A stretch of DNA of 64,000 bases, from positions 41,297-105,296 of the forward strand of contig NZ_JHVB01000010.1 in the NCBI RefSeq assembly GCF_000619925.1. Direction: 5' to 3'. The notes beneath the pieces were generated by a model. The model was given only the letters and a program-made list of their open reading frames with translations. It ran no database searches and was not told the origin of the DNA. This document shows, piece by piece, positions 1-7,321 of this stretch. Position 1 is the first letter of the stretch, and the number at the start of each line of letters is the position of its first letter. Both the position numbers and the translations under genes were made by a program. The DNA is from Treponema sp. C6A8 (GTDB lineage: Bacteria > Spirochaetota > Spirochaetia > Treponematales > Treponemataceae).

Positions 1-1231
1 AAATTCCCTCGCGCAGGATAAAACGCACATTACATTCAGAACTTCGGGCGATTTTTCCAATCAAAAGGGCAGCTAAGGTTGCGTTATCAACGGCGTGCAT
101 AATGACGCTTAAAGTTTCCCGTTGAATAATAGAAATATTTTCAATGTAGGAAACAGCCTTTTCGTACTGTCCGATCTGGATGAGGCCCAAGATTACGTGA
201 AGTTTGTTTGTAAAATCGTGGTTGTTTGCCCGCATGGAATCAACAAGGTATTTTGTGCCCGAAAGATCTTCCATCAGTTTTGTGTATTCAGTCCGGTCGT
301 GAAGAATGGCCGCTGCACCGATTACGCTGTTTTCTTCTTTAATCGGGATACAGTCAATCAGAACCGGAGTTTTATTTTCCAGAGTTTCCTGAAGTCCGAA
401 TTGAGAAGTTCCGTCGCTGATTACAGGCATAAGGAATTTTTCTGCAAAAACGTTCTTTTTTATCAGCTCGACTTTTTCATTTTCACCGCAGCAGTTGAGA
501 ATTTTTTTTGCAACGCCGTTTGAAAACTGAATGTTGCCGTGGCGGTCAATGGCGATGATTCCGTCGTTAATCGATTCAAGAATGTTGTCGCGGATTTTAT
601 ACATCGAAGTAAAGGTATCCGGCTCAAAACCAAGCAGGCGTTTTTTGATTTTATGGGAAACTCCCTTTGAAAGGAAAAACTCAATCAGAATTGCGCCAAG
701 AGTGATTGCTGCAAAAAGCATGATTGTCTTGATTGTAATTGAGTGAATTGTTGTTTTAAGCACGATTGCCATCAAAAAGCCGTCGTAATTTCCGTCCTTG
801 TCAAAAAGGGCGTAGTAGGTTCTTCGCTGAGGGCCGGAAGGACCTATGTCACTTTCTGTGTAAAAACCGTTCTGATGCTGGGTAAGGTCAGGCACTTTTC
901 CGTCGTAGAGGGTGCCTATTAAAGCATGATTTGTGTGGTAAAGTCTGATATGGCTTTTGTCTACAATAGAAATGACGTCAACTTCCGGCAGGCTCTGCTC
1001 GACTGAATCAAAATAAGAGCGTAAATCTTCCGGTGAATAGTCCCGTGTAAAGCTGTAAAGGCGGGAAATCAATTCTGCCGTGTTCTGCAGGTTTAAGTCG
1101 AAGGCCTTGTCGTGGGCATTTACGTTGATGGCGGCCCCGCCGAGACTGAAGAGAATTGTAATAATGATGATAAGAAGAAGATGAGTGTGCTGGATTTCTC
1201 TTCTGATATTGTCTGCCGATTTATTTTTCAT
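1..1231 (-). CDS. DcuS/CitA-like sensor histidine kinase (3' part off the left edge)
   Basis: About 410 codons are open on the minus strand from the ATG at 1231-1229 to the window edge. The N-terminus has a membrane segment (residues about 18-36) and an extracytoplasmic domain of about 140 residues, followed by a second membrane segment near residue 180 and a PAS-like domain starting around DNILESINDGIIAID. The motif ANNHDFTNKLHVILGLIQ places the phospho-acceptor His at about residue 338; this NHDF/N+LH pattern is typical of the SPOB-type dimerisation domain of DcuS/CitA/MalK kinases, which sense C4-dicarboxylates or citrate. The ATP-binding domain lies beyond the edge. The ligand is unknown; family assignment is firm, specificity is inference. 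Confidence 0.88.
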   Translation of the reverse strand, partial: MKNKSADNIRREIQHTHLLLIIIITILFSLGGAAINVNAHDKAFDLNLQNTAELISRLYSFTRDYSPEDLRSYFDSVEQSLPEVDVISIVDKSHIRLYHTNHALIGTLYDGKVPDLTQHQNGFYTESDIGPSGPQRRTYYALFDKDGNYDGFLMAIVLKTTIHSITIKTIMLFAAITLGAILIEFFLSKGVSHKIKKRLLGFEPDTFTSMYKIRDNILESINDGIIAIDRHGNIQFSNGVAKKILNCCGENEKVELIKKNVFAEKFLMPVISDGTSQFGLQETLENKTPVLIDCIPIKEENSVIGAAAILHDRTEYTKLMEDLSGTKYLVDSMRANNHDFTNKLHVILGLIQIGQYEKAVSYIENISIIQRETLSVIMHAVDNATLAALLIGKIARSSECNVRFILREGI

Positions 1232-1334
1232 ATTTTAATTTTAACACAAAATAGCTTTTTAAGGCTTTTTTAACTCTTTTTAAACTAAAAAAAATGAAAA
1301 AAACTTGGAAAATATTTTTCTTTCTTTCAAAAAA

Positions 1335-1362
1335 TTGTGAATTTTTTGGACTGGATTATACT
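1335..1362 (+). promoter_or_regulatory. Probable sigma-70 promoter for the 1480-2444 unit
   Basis: TTGTGA at 1335-1340 and TATACT at 1357-1362 are separated by 16 bp. A transcript from here would start near 1369 and carry the 89-bp structured element at 1382-1470 in its 5' UTR. Confidence 0.5.
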
Positions 1363-1381
1363 AAGGTCAAGATTAAAAAAT

Positions 1382-1470
1382 GGTAAAGCTAAAAAATTGC
1401 TGCATCGCAATTTTTCTTAACGCTTTGCTATAGAACACCGCCCGCTCTGACCGGCGGGCTTACACAGGAG
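1382..1470 (+). repeat. 89-bp structured 5'-UTR element, copy 1 (ends in the Shine-Dalgarno)
   Basis: This stretch is almost identical to the reverse complement of 28305-28393. It folds as an A/T-rich hairpin (AAAAAATTGC with GCAATTTTT) followed by a G+C hairpin (GCCCGC/GCGGGC) and ends in ACAGGAG, the Shine-Dalgarno of the gene starting at 1480. The only differences from copy 2 are two base pairs in the second hairpin, and both changes are compensatory. In both places it sits directly in front of a start codon in sense orientation. Confidence 0.8.
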
Positions 1471-1479
1471 TTAGATAAA

Positions 1480-1794
1480 ATGTCTTTAGCACCGATTTTT
1501 GAAAGCCTTATGCTTATCTGTTTTGGTTTTTCTTGGCCTTTGAATGTTCTTAAAGCTTACAGAGCACGCACAGCAAAAGGAACAAGTCTTCCATTTATCC
1601 TTTTGATTATTACCGGTTATATTGCTGGTATTATCGCAAAGTTCTTGAATCATGCTGTCGGTTATGTTCTTGTTGTTTACTTCCTGAACCTGACAATCGT
1701 TACAACAAATCTTCTGGTTTATTTCAGAAATCGTGCATTAGATAAGAGAACAGCAGTTATCAGCTATCCAAAACGTGAAACTTTGGGTGCATAA
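1480..1794 (+). CDS. Small PQ-loop/SemiSWEET-like membrane protein
   Basis: A 104-residue protein with three predicted membrane helices (about 5-23, 37-55 and 62-82). The segment SWPLNVLKAYRARTAKGTSL resembles the PQ-loop signature (helix, P-x, basic stretch, S-L) of bacterial SemiSWEET half-transporters, which dimerise to move sugars. The second residue of the signature is L instead of Q, so substrate and even transport activity are uncertain. A clear AGGAG precedes the ATG. It is followed after 23 nt by an SGNH-like gene, and both probably share the promoter at 1335. Confidence 0.75.
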   Translation: MSLAPIFESLMLICFGFSWPLNVLKAYRARTAKGTSLPFILLIITGYIAGIIAKFLNHAVGYVLVVYFLNLTIVTTNLLVYFRNRALDKRTAVISYPKRETLGA

Positions 1795-1817
1795 AATATA
1801 AAAACGGAGGTAACATT

Positions 1818-2444
1818 ATGAAAGCATTTGATTTTGATTTTTACAGATTTCCTAAAGTTGAAAAAGCAAAGGATATGACAGTTTTGTTTGGAGGAAGCAC
1901 AGCAAAAGTAATTCCTGTTGCTGAACTTTGCAAATCTTTCGGTTTCAACTTTAAGGTTGAAAACGCAAGTCTAGAAAATCTTTCTATTAAAAATGCAAAA
2001 GTACAGTTCAAACATGCAGCAGAATCTTTGAAAGCTGAAGCTCTTATCGTTCAGATTGGCGAAAACGATATTGAACTTTTCAAGTCAAACCCAACAGAAT
2101 TCGATTCTCTCTATCTTGATTTCATTAGTTACCTCAAATCTGTTAATTCTAAAATGAGAATCCAGCTTGTTTCAATTTGCAATCCAACTGCAAGCCAGAC
2201 AATCGGCGACATGAACCGCCACATCAAGGCAATTGCATCTTCTGAACGCTGCGAATTCTTCAACATTGAAAGCGCAAAACTCTGGAAGCCATGCTCAACA
2301 ACTGCCGCTGCTTCATTCCTCTACCGTGTAGGATTTGACAGCCAGCTTACAGTTAAGCATCCGCTTTACGACACAGCAAAGGCTTTGTTCAGCTATCTCT
2401 ATTCTGAAAACGCCATTGTTGAAACACACAGAAACGCTTCTTAG
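1818..2444 (+). CDS. SGNH/GDSL hydrolase-like protein
   Basis: 208 residues, no signal peptide. The N-terminal LFGGSTAK occupies the place of the GDS nucleophile block, IVQIGENDIELF matches the G-x-N-D block III, and HPLYD near residue 187 could supply the catalytic His of block V, although the usual D-x-x-H order is not evident. Fold assignment to SGNH hydrolases (esterases or acyl hydrolases) is therefore plausible rather than sure. A GGAGG Shine-Dalgarno lies 8 nt before the ATG. It follows the PQ-loop gene and precedes a terminator, so the two genes form a short operon. No function is claimed beyond the fold. Confidence 0.65.
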   Translation: MKAFDFDFYRFPKVEKAKDMTVLFGGSTAKVIPVAELCKSFGFNFKVENASLENLSIKNAKVQFKHAAESLKAEALIVQIGENDIELFKSNPTEFDSLYLDFISYLKSVNSKMRIQLVSICNPTASQTIGDMNRHIKAIASSERCEFFNIESAKLWKPCSTTAAASFLYRVGFDSQLTVKHPLYDTAKALFSYLYSENAIVETHRNAS

Positions 2445-2467
2445 TAAAATAGTTTTTTAGGATTATA

Positions 2468-2574
2468 AATCCACCAATATTACGGAACCGGTACAATTCC
2501 ACTAAAAATGTCAGCATATTGAGCGGTTCCTAGCAACTGCTTCGCAGTTGTATTCAGAAATTAATCCACCAATA
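2468..2574 (+). repeat. Tandem-hairpin element (copy 1) between 12-bp direct repeats
   Basis: The sequence AATCCACCAATA occurs at 2468-2479 and again at 2563-2574. Between the copies lies a long-range stem (GGAACCG with CGGTTCC, about 2484-2527) and then the hairpin CAACTGC-TTC-GCAGTTG at 2534-2550. The same two-part architecture appears at 42966-43040 and 48950-49020, and possibly at 52861-52935. The flanking direct repeat looks like a target duplication or a recombination footprint. Confidence 0.55.
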
Positions 2575-2585
2575 ATAAAACCTTT

Positions 2586-2619
2586 CCCCAGGGCAAGTTT
2601 TGTTCTGGGGATTTTTTTT
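2586..2619 (+). terminator. Rho-independent terminator after the SGNH-like gene
   Basis: CCCCAG and CTGGGG arms enclose a 13-nt loop and are followed by A and a run of T. It would end the 1480-2444 transcript. Confidence 0.75.
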
Positions 2620-2641
2620 AACGTTAATAAATAATTTTAAT

Positions 2642-2799
2642 AAAACTAGCACGAGGGAGCGGTTCATGGGATAAAAACACTTTTTTTGTGGTGGTCGCGA
2701 AAGCGACCTGTTCTATAGTTTCTTTGCCACAAAAAACGTGTAGCGCATTATTGCGCGGTTTTGCACCATGAACTGCGACCGGGAGCTTTTTTTTTTAGA
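2642..2799 (+). repeat. About 150-bp multi-arm palindromic repeat, family 1 copy A
   Basis: This copy shares its skeleton with the repeats at 14037-14180, 30885-31040 and 46897-47052. It has the inner hairpin GGTCGC-GAAA-GCGACC, an arm CAC-T(n)-GTGG paired with CCAC-A(n)-CGTG, the hairpin GCGCATTATTGCGC, and an arm GGTTCATGG paired with CCATGAACT. Arm sequences differ between copies but stay paired, while joints such as TAGTTTCTTTGC and GTGTAGCGC are conserved. The outermost stem is degenerate here. Confidence 0.8.
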
Positions 2800-2816
2800 A
2801 AAAATCTTTTATTTAT

Positions 2817-2845
2817 TTGACACAGAAAAATAAATCCGCTATATT
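2817..2845 (+). promoter_or_regulatory. Strong promoter of the Phe leader/aroF-pheA unit
   Basis: A perfect TTGACA at 2817-2822 and TATATT at 2840-2845 are spaced by 17 bp. Transcription would begin near 2852, about 45 nt before the leader peptide ATG. Confidence 0.8.
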
Positions 2846-2896
2846 TTCCTAGTTTTAGTGTGCTTTTGCGCGCTTATCTTTACATGGAGGCTGAAA

Positions 2897-3046
2897 ATGA
2901 CTTTTAATTTTTCCTTTAAAAGCTTTAACTTTTTCTCATTTAGCTTTTTTAGCTTTGCATTTTCAGCATTTTTTAATGGTAAAGATATGGCGTTTGGAGG
3001 TAAAAGCACATGGAAAACTGGAAGAAAAATAGAAGAAATAAGATAA
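2897..3046 (+). CDS. Phe-rich leader peptide for attenuation of the DAHPS/prephenate dehydratase gene
   Basis: A 49-codon ORF starts at ATG 2897 with GGAGG 6 nt upstream. Of its first 26 residues, 13 are Phe (for example NFFSFSFFSFAFSAFF), and most of the rest are Ser, Asn or Ala; a 14th Phe follows. It sits between a consensus promoter and a terminator-like attenuator, directly upstream of the gene making the first and a Phe-specific enzyme of aromatic synthesis. By analogy with the enterobacterial pheA and pheST leaders, ribosome stalling at Phe codons when charged tRNA-Phe is scarce should prevent the terminator from forming. The longer possible start at 2858 lacks a ribosome site. Confidence 0.9.
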   Translation: MTFNFSFKSFNFFSFSFFSFAFSAFFNGKDMAFGGKSTWKTGRKIEEIR

Positions 3047-3061
3047 ACTCAAATACAGCAC

Positions 3062-3153
3062 TGAATCATCTGATTCATACTGACATTAAAGCGATATTAT
3101 TTTTACTGGGATTCGACAGCCGAAGCCATAGTAATGATAATGTCGCTTTTTTT
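3062..3153 (+). terminator. Attenuator region before aroF-pheA
   Basis: TGAATCA-TC-TGATTCA (3062-3077) forms a small perfect hairpin. Further on, AAAGCGATATTAT (3088-3100) pairs with ATAATGTCGCTTT (3137-3149) with one G-U pair, followed by seven T, as in an intrinsic terminator. GACATTA (3082-3088) can also pair with TAATGTC (3138-3144), offering an alternative fold. The Phe-rich leader ORF ends 15 nt upstream of the first hairpin. The exact antiterminator pairing could not be fixed by eye. Confidence 0.8.
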
Positions 3154-3207
3154 GTCTTTAAATAGTTTTTCTCAATCAAACAATTATTTTTATATAGGAG
3201 ATAAACT

Positions 3208-4950
3208 ATGGAAACAAAACCTTACAAATTAGCAAGCAGAGAATATAAAAAAGAAGATACAGTTGTGGAAATCCCTAACAGCCGCGGGCAGATTGTGCGC
3301 GTGGGAGGGCCTAGAATAGTTACGATGGCGGGGCCATGTGCGGTAGAAAGCAGGGAACAGATGATGGAAATTGCGGCTTCGGTTGCGGCATGCGGGGCTG
3401 TCATGCTGAGGGGAGGGGCCTACAAGCCAAGAACTTCGCCTTACTCTTTTCAGGGACTTGGCGAAGAGGGATTGAAATACCTTCGCGAGGCAAGTGACAA
3501 GTACGGTCTTCCAATCGTTACGGAAATTGTTGATACATCGCTTGTGGACGTGATGGAAAAATACGGGGTGGATGTTTACCAGATTGGCGCGCGAAACATG
3601 CAGAACTTTGAGCTTTTGAAAAAGGTCGGAGCGCTTGGTAAGCCTGTAATTTTGAAGCGGGGTCTTGCGGCTACAATTGACGATCTTTTGATGAGTGCGG
3701 AATACCTGCTTTCAAGCGGCACCGAAAAAGTAATTTTGTGCGAGCGCGGTATCAGGACTTTTGAGCGTGCTACCCGCAACACTCTGGATTTGAGTGCCGT
3801 TCCTGTTTTACGAAGTCTTACCCACCTTCCGATTATTGTTGACCCGAGCCATGCGGTTGGAATCCGCAGTATGATTCCGCAGATGGGACTTGCGGCAATT
3901 GCCAGCGGAGCAGACGGCATTATTGTAGAAGTTCATAATCACCCGGAAAAGGCCATGAGCGACGGACCTCAGGCGCTTCTTCCAGAACAGTTTGATAAGC
4001 TTATGCACGATGTAGAAGCTTTTGCGCCGGTTTTGGGAAAGGCAGTTGCTCACATACGTGATGATGAAGCGGCTCACGATAGCCACGCGGTAGTTAAGAC
4101 TAAAAAATCGGAGGAGCCGCACGAAGTAATCTGTTCTTTCAGCGGAAAGCGCGGTGCTTATGCAGAGCAGGCAATCAACCGCTATTTTGACGGCGACAAT
4201 GTCCGCGCTCAGGCAGAGGATTCTTTTGCGGGAATCTTCCAGGCAGTTACGGACGGAAAATCTGATTTTGGTATGGTTCCGATTGAAAACTCTCTTGCCG
4301 GCACTATTTACGAAAACTACGATAACTTTACCCGCTTTGCCGATGTTGAAATTATCGGGTCGATTACACTGAACGTGCGCCATGCCCTGCTTGGCGTGAA
4401 GGGAGCAAAGCTTTCTGACGTAAAAAAAGTTTATTCTCACCCACAGGCTTTGAGTCAGTGCAAAAAGTTCCTTGATTCTCATGCAGACTGGGAAAAAATT
4501 GACGCAGTTTCGACTGCGACTGCCGCAAACAATGTGCGCGACTGGAACAGTAAGGAAAATGCGGCGATTGCGAGCGAAAATAATGCCGCTTTGTACGGCC
4601 TTGAAGTTTTGCAGGAAGACATTGAAAACAACCCGGGAAACTTCACCCGCTTTATGGTGATTGCCGCCAAGGACAAGCACCCTGCAATCAAGATTCAGTC
4701 CAGCAAGCCTTCAAATGCCACCTTTATCTTTAAGACAAAGAACGAGCACGGTGCCCTCTACCGCACTCTTGGCGTTTTTGACAGTCACAAGCTCAACCTT
4801 ACCCGCCTTGAATCCCGCCCGATTGGAGGAGAGCCGTGGAAGTACTGGTTCTTCGCGGTAGCGGACATTAAGGGCAAAAAAGACGTGGAAGAGGTATTGG
4901 CAGATTTAAGGGACGCTACGGAAGAGGTAAGAGTTCTGGGAATTTACTGA
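3208..4950 (+). CDS. Fused DAHP synthase / prephenate dehydratase with ACT domain
   Basis: A 580-residue bifunctional enzyme. Residues about 35-275 are a type I-beta (KDO8P-synthase-like) DAHP synthase, joining PEP and erythrose 4-phosphate: AGPCAVES at 41-48, [16 protein letters not shown], and VDPSHAVG. Residues about 305-480 are prephenate dehydratase, with [17 protein letters not shown] and the NFTRF catalytic segment; this makes phenylpyruvate. The C-terminal ACT domain keeps [10 protein letters not shown] and ESRP, the Phe-binding motifs for feedback inhibition. AGGAG precedes the ATG. The fusion lets one ACT domain sense Phe for both steps (inference). Expression is probably attenuated through the Phe leader peptide at 2897. 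Confidence 0.95.
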   Translation: METKPYKLASREYKKEDTVVEIPNSRGQIVRVGGPRIVTMAGPCAVESREQMMEIAASVAACGAVMLRGGAYKPRTSPYSFQGLGEEGLKYLREASDKYGLPIVTEIVDTSLVDVMEKYGVDVYQIGARNMQNFELLKKVGALGKPVILKRGLAATIDDLLMSAEYLLSSGTEKVILCERGIRTFERATRNTLDLSAVPVLRSLTHLPIIVDPSHAVGIRSMIPQMGLAAIASGADGIIVEVHNHPEKAMSDGPQALLPEQFDKLMHDVEAFAPVLGKAVAHIRDDEAAHDSHAVVKTKKSEEPHEVICSFSGKRGAYAEQAINRYFDGDNVRAQAEDSFAGIFQAVTDGKSDFGMVPIENSLAGTIYENYDNFTRFADVEIIGSITLNVRHALLGVKGAKLSDVKKVYSHPQALSQCKKFLDSHADWEKIDAVSTATAANNVRDWNSKENAAIASENNAALYGLEVLQEDIENNPGNFTRFMVIAAKDKHPAIKIQSSKPSNATFIFKTKNEHGALYRTLGVFDSHKLNLTRLESRPIGGEPWKYWFFAVADIKGKKDVEEVLADLRDATEEVRVLGIY

Positions 4951-4968
4951 TAATAACATTTGTCTAGT

Positions 4969-5017
4969 AAACTGGCAAAAAATATTTAAAAATCTTAAAA
5001 TTTTTTGCCAGTTTTTT
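4969..5017 (+). terminator. Terminator after aroF-pheA
   Basis: AAACTGGCAAAAAAT (4969-4983) pairs with ATTTTTTGCCAGTTT (5000-5014), a perfect 15-bp stem followed by T residues. Confidence 0.85.
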
Positions 5018-5093
5018 GTCAAAACCTCAAACTCTTGGAAATTATATAGATAAGGAATTATTTCTAAATCTTATTTTTTTCTGGAGTTTTTCT

Positions 5094-5708
5094 ATGGCAA
5101 AGAAAAATCGTACTTTTCAGGACACTGTGTTTACGGATTTGTTTGGTGCAGACCGTGACTGTAAAGAAAACTTTATTTCGCTTTATAACGCTATTTCTGG
5201 AAGTGATTATAAAGTTGATGAAACGCCCATGGAGCGTAAAAGAATTGAACAGTCATTAATCAAAACTTTTAATAATGATGTAAGCTGGAACTGACGGTTA
5301 CAGTTTTTGGACTGCTCAAAGTCAGAAAATTTGCCGTTACAGAAAAATTGTGATATTCTAAAGCAGTATTCAAGATTTATAGAGATTGTAAACCAAAATT
5401 ATGACCCGGAAAATAAACTGGAAAGTTTTAAGACGGCAATAAGGCAGTCAATTTCTGAGGATAATCTTTCTGAATACTTACAACGAAAATCCAAGGAGGT
5501 TATAAATATGCTGATAGCAGAATACAGTTATGAAGATGATATCGCTGCAAAACAGGAAGAAGCCTTTGAGGATGGACAGGAAGCTAAGGCAATTGAATCT
5601 GCCACTAATCTGCTTAAAATGAATCTATGCTCACATGAACAAATTGCGCAGGCTATAAATCTCCCTTTGGAAAAAGTAAAAGAACTGGCTGCAGGTTTGA
5701 AGGGATAA
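5094..5708 (+). pseudogene. Decayed Rpn-family recombination-promoting nuclease/transposase
   Basis: ATG 5094, with GGAG upstream, opens MAKKNRTFQDTVFTDLFG, a typical N-terminus of Rpn/PD-(D/E)XK putative transposase proteins common in Treponema. The frame stops at 5292-5294 just where the catalytic core should begin. From about 5310 the same frame resumes family-like C-terminal sequence (ILKQYSRFIEIVNQN, then YSYEDDIAAKQEEAFEDG) to 5708. Roughly the middle half of the protein, including the nuclease core, is missing, and a short piece in another frame (LTVTVFGLL) remains at the joint. The gene is almost certainly inactive. Confidence 0.8.
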
Positions 5709-5813
5709 CGGGGCGTTATGCCCCCTTCCCAGTCGCAACTCACAGCTTGCTAACGCGCGGTTTCGCTCCGCTCAACTGCCTTCGGCACTGTTCGTTTCTC
5801 GCGCCGGGGCAAG
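5709..5813 (-). repeat. GC-rich palindromic repeat, family 2 (minus orientation)
   Basis: Read on the minus strand it begins CCCCGGCGCGAG and ends GCGACTGGGAAGGGGGC, the same borders as the plus-strand repeat at 23750-23845, with different internal hairpins (GTGCCGAAGGCA, GAGCGGAGCG). It follows the Rpn pseudogene. Confidence 0.7.
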
Positions 5814-5878
5814 TTTTCAATTGTAAATTTAACCTTCCCAATCAAAAATTCTCCCCTAAAAATTTCGCTTCGCGAAAA

Positions 5879-5955
5879 ATGTTCAGTGTACACTGAACAT
5901 AGGATTGCATAGATCCTATGTTGCGAAAACTTCGCTACGCTCGTTTTCGCAACAT
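5879..5955 (+). promoter_or_regulatory. Chain of three overlapping inverted repeats upstream of 5976
   Basis: ATGTTCAGTGT/ACACTGAACAT (5879-5900), AACATAGGAT/ATCCTATGTT (5896-5922) and ATGTTGCGAAAAC/GTTTTCGCAACAT (5918-5955) follow one another, and each shares its last five bases with the first arm of the next. The middle pairing therefore competes with its neighbours, as in an RNA switch or attenuator. A ribosome site and the ATG at 5976 follow at once. Confidence 0.6.
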
Positions 5956-5975
5956 AGTTGTGGGGGAAAAATTTT

Positions 5976-6269
5976 ATGGATTTATTAAACAGATATTACT
6001 TATACCTTTTGGCATTAGGCTATACTGTTCATTCAACTAAGAATACACAAAACAGTATAACAAACTATGTTGATGCTGTAGACAATGTAGCTAATTGGGA
6101 ACAAAAAAGTATTGATGAACTTGCAAGAGATATTAATAGTGTAATTCCTTTATATTCAAAAGGTGGGGCAAAGTATTCACAAGTTAGCAAGAACAATACT
6201 AGGACTTTGCAAGGCCTTATTCATTTTAAGGAATTTGTAGAAAAAAATTATAGTGCATATAGGGAATAA
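5976..6269 (+). CDS. Hypothetical 97-residue protein
   Basis: The start at ATG 5976 is preferred over the TTG at 5958 because GGGGG lies 8 nt upstream of it. The protein begins MDLLNRYYLYLLALGYTVHS and has no membrane segment or signal peptide. The first half has the helical look of a phage-integrase SAM-like core-binding domain, but no catalytic part follows, so this is only a resemblance. It ends 2 nt before the next ORF and is likely co-transcribed with it. A/T-rich codon use suggests an accessory gene. Confidence 0.6.
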   Translation: MDLLNRYYLYLLALGYTVHSTKNTQNSITNYVDAVDNVANWEQKSIDELARDINSVIPLYSKGGAKYSQVSKNNTRTLQGLIHFKEFVEKNYSAYRE

Positions 6270-6271
6270 TT

Positions 6272-6784
6272 ATGTTTAGAGTAATCAGTAAAATATTCGA
6301 ATCAGTTTATAATGAATTTGGTAAGCTGGACAGCTTGGAAGAAAAGCTTAGTCCAAAGCTTAAAGCACTTTTAGCGGCAGGACTTATAGGAACAGCATCA
6401 CTTGGTATGCAAAGTTGTGCCCAGCCAACTGATGACAATTCTAGTTATCCTCCTGCCCTTGTTACAGATAATAACACCGGAGGAAAGACTACAGTGACAT
6501 TGGAAGAACTTTGTGGTAATGATGAAACACATATTGCAAGATTAGCAACATGTAATACAAATCCTGTTGAAGAGCCATGTATTATTTTAGATGCTGAAGC
6601 ACAAGATTATAAATATACAGGAAATGGCTTTACGGAAATAACTAAGAATGAGCAAAACTCTGGAACCTATTATGTTTACTCTTCTGGTGATTATATGCAT
6701 TCATATCATATTCCTAAAGATAAAAAAACTGACTTTGATAAAGCTATTGCTTCTTATAAAGCAGCACATTTACATGCTAACTAA
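6272..6784 (+). CDS. Hypothetical lipoprotein-like exported protein
   Basis: 170 residues. An unusually long, charged N-terminus (about 30 residues) precedes a hydrophobic stretch, LLAAGLIGTASLGMQSC, that ends in a lipobox-like Cys near residue 49, followed by a low-complexity Asp/Asn/Ser/Thr region as in surface lipoproteins. The C-terminal half, with many Tyr, has no recognised motif. It is 2 nt downstream of the 5976 gene. It could equally be a membrane-anchored protein with a cytoplasmic tail. Function unknown. Confidence 0.65.
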   Translation: MFRVISKIFESVYNEFGKLDSLEEKLSPKLKALLAAGLIGTASLGMQSCAQPTDDNSSYPPALVTDNNTGGKTTVTLEELCGNDETHIARLATCNTNPVEEPCIILDAEAQDYKYTGNGFTEITKNEQNSGTYYVYSSGDYMHSYHIPKDKKTDFDKAIASYKAAHLHAN

Positions 6785-6861
6785 TCAAATCCAATCAATT
6801 ATCTAAAAGCCTTGGAAGTAAAAATCCAAGGCTCTATTATTTTAAAGCTATTCTATAAACT

Positions 6862-6966
6862 ATGTTAGAATCTTTAGGTTATATGTTAATGTGTTTATTA
6901 GGTATTGCTGGTATTTGCGGAATTGTTATAGGAAGTTTTTATTTATTGAACAAAATACTTGATTAA
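6862..6966 (+). CDS. Possible 34-residue single-span membrane peptide
   Basis: ATG 6862 opens MLESLGYMLMCLLGIAGICG and the frame closes at TAA 6964-6966. Nearly the whole peptide is one hydrophobic helix ending in a short charged tail (LLNKILD). No strong Shine-Dalgarno is visible. It lies between two lipoprotein genes in an accessory patch and could be a small membrane regulator or a toxin-like peptide, but this is inference. Confidence 0.4.
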   Translation: MLESLGYMLMCLLGIAGICGIVIGSFYLLNKILD

Positions 6967-7013
6967 AATCATTTTCATAATAAAGTTCAGGCTTTGTCTA
7001 TATTATTTATATT

Positions 7014-7319
7014 ATGAAAAGATTATTATTTGTATTAACTTTATTATCTACATTATTTCTTTCTTGTTCAAGTTATGTATCTGAAGGAAATAAATATGAA
7101 GAATTTATAGAGTATATTTATGTATCTAGTACACAAGAAACTAGACTCTATTACTGTTATCATACTATTACTGAGGCCAAAGCATTTAATAGAGGCTGGA
7201 TTAAAAATATAGATTCTTGGCCACAATATGCTATGGAAAATCCTTATCTTGATACCAATGTAAAAAAAACTATACAACGAAATTCGAATTATAAGAAAAA
7301 AAGAAGAACAAATAATTAA
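7014..7319 (+). CDS. Small hypothetical lipoprotein
   Basis: 101 residues starting MKRLLFVLTLLSTLFLSCSS, a textbook type II signal peptide with lipobox LFLSC and the lipidated Cys at residue 18. The rest contains many Tyr and Lys and no recognisable domain, and the very basic end (NYKKKRRTNN) suggests that the reading frame may have been truncated. The promoter region upstream (TTGTCTATATTATTTATATT) is A/T-rich. Probably anchored in a membrane. Function unknown. Confidence 0.65.
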   Translation: MKRLLFVLTLLSTLFLSCSSYVSEGNKYEEFIEYIYVSSTQETRLYYCYHTITEAKAFNRGWIKNIDSWPQYAMENPYLDTNVKKTIQRNSNYKKKRRTNN

Positions 7320-7321
7320 CA

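Noticed and set aside
3808..4680. 290-codon open frame opposite aroF-pheA, and similar long frames opposite carB-dapF and gltA
   Set aside because: Shadows of highly expressed genes with biased third positions; no ribosome site or domain.
5958..5975. TTG start 18 nt upstream of the 5976 gene
   Set aside because: The ribosome site GGGGG lies between the two and fits only the ATG.
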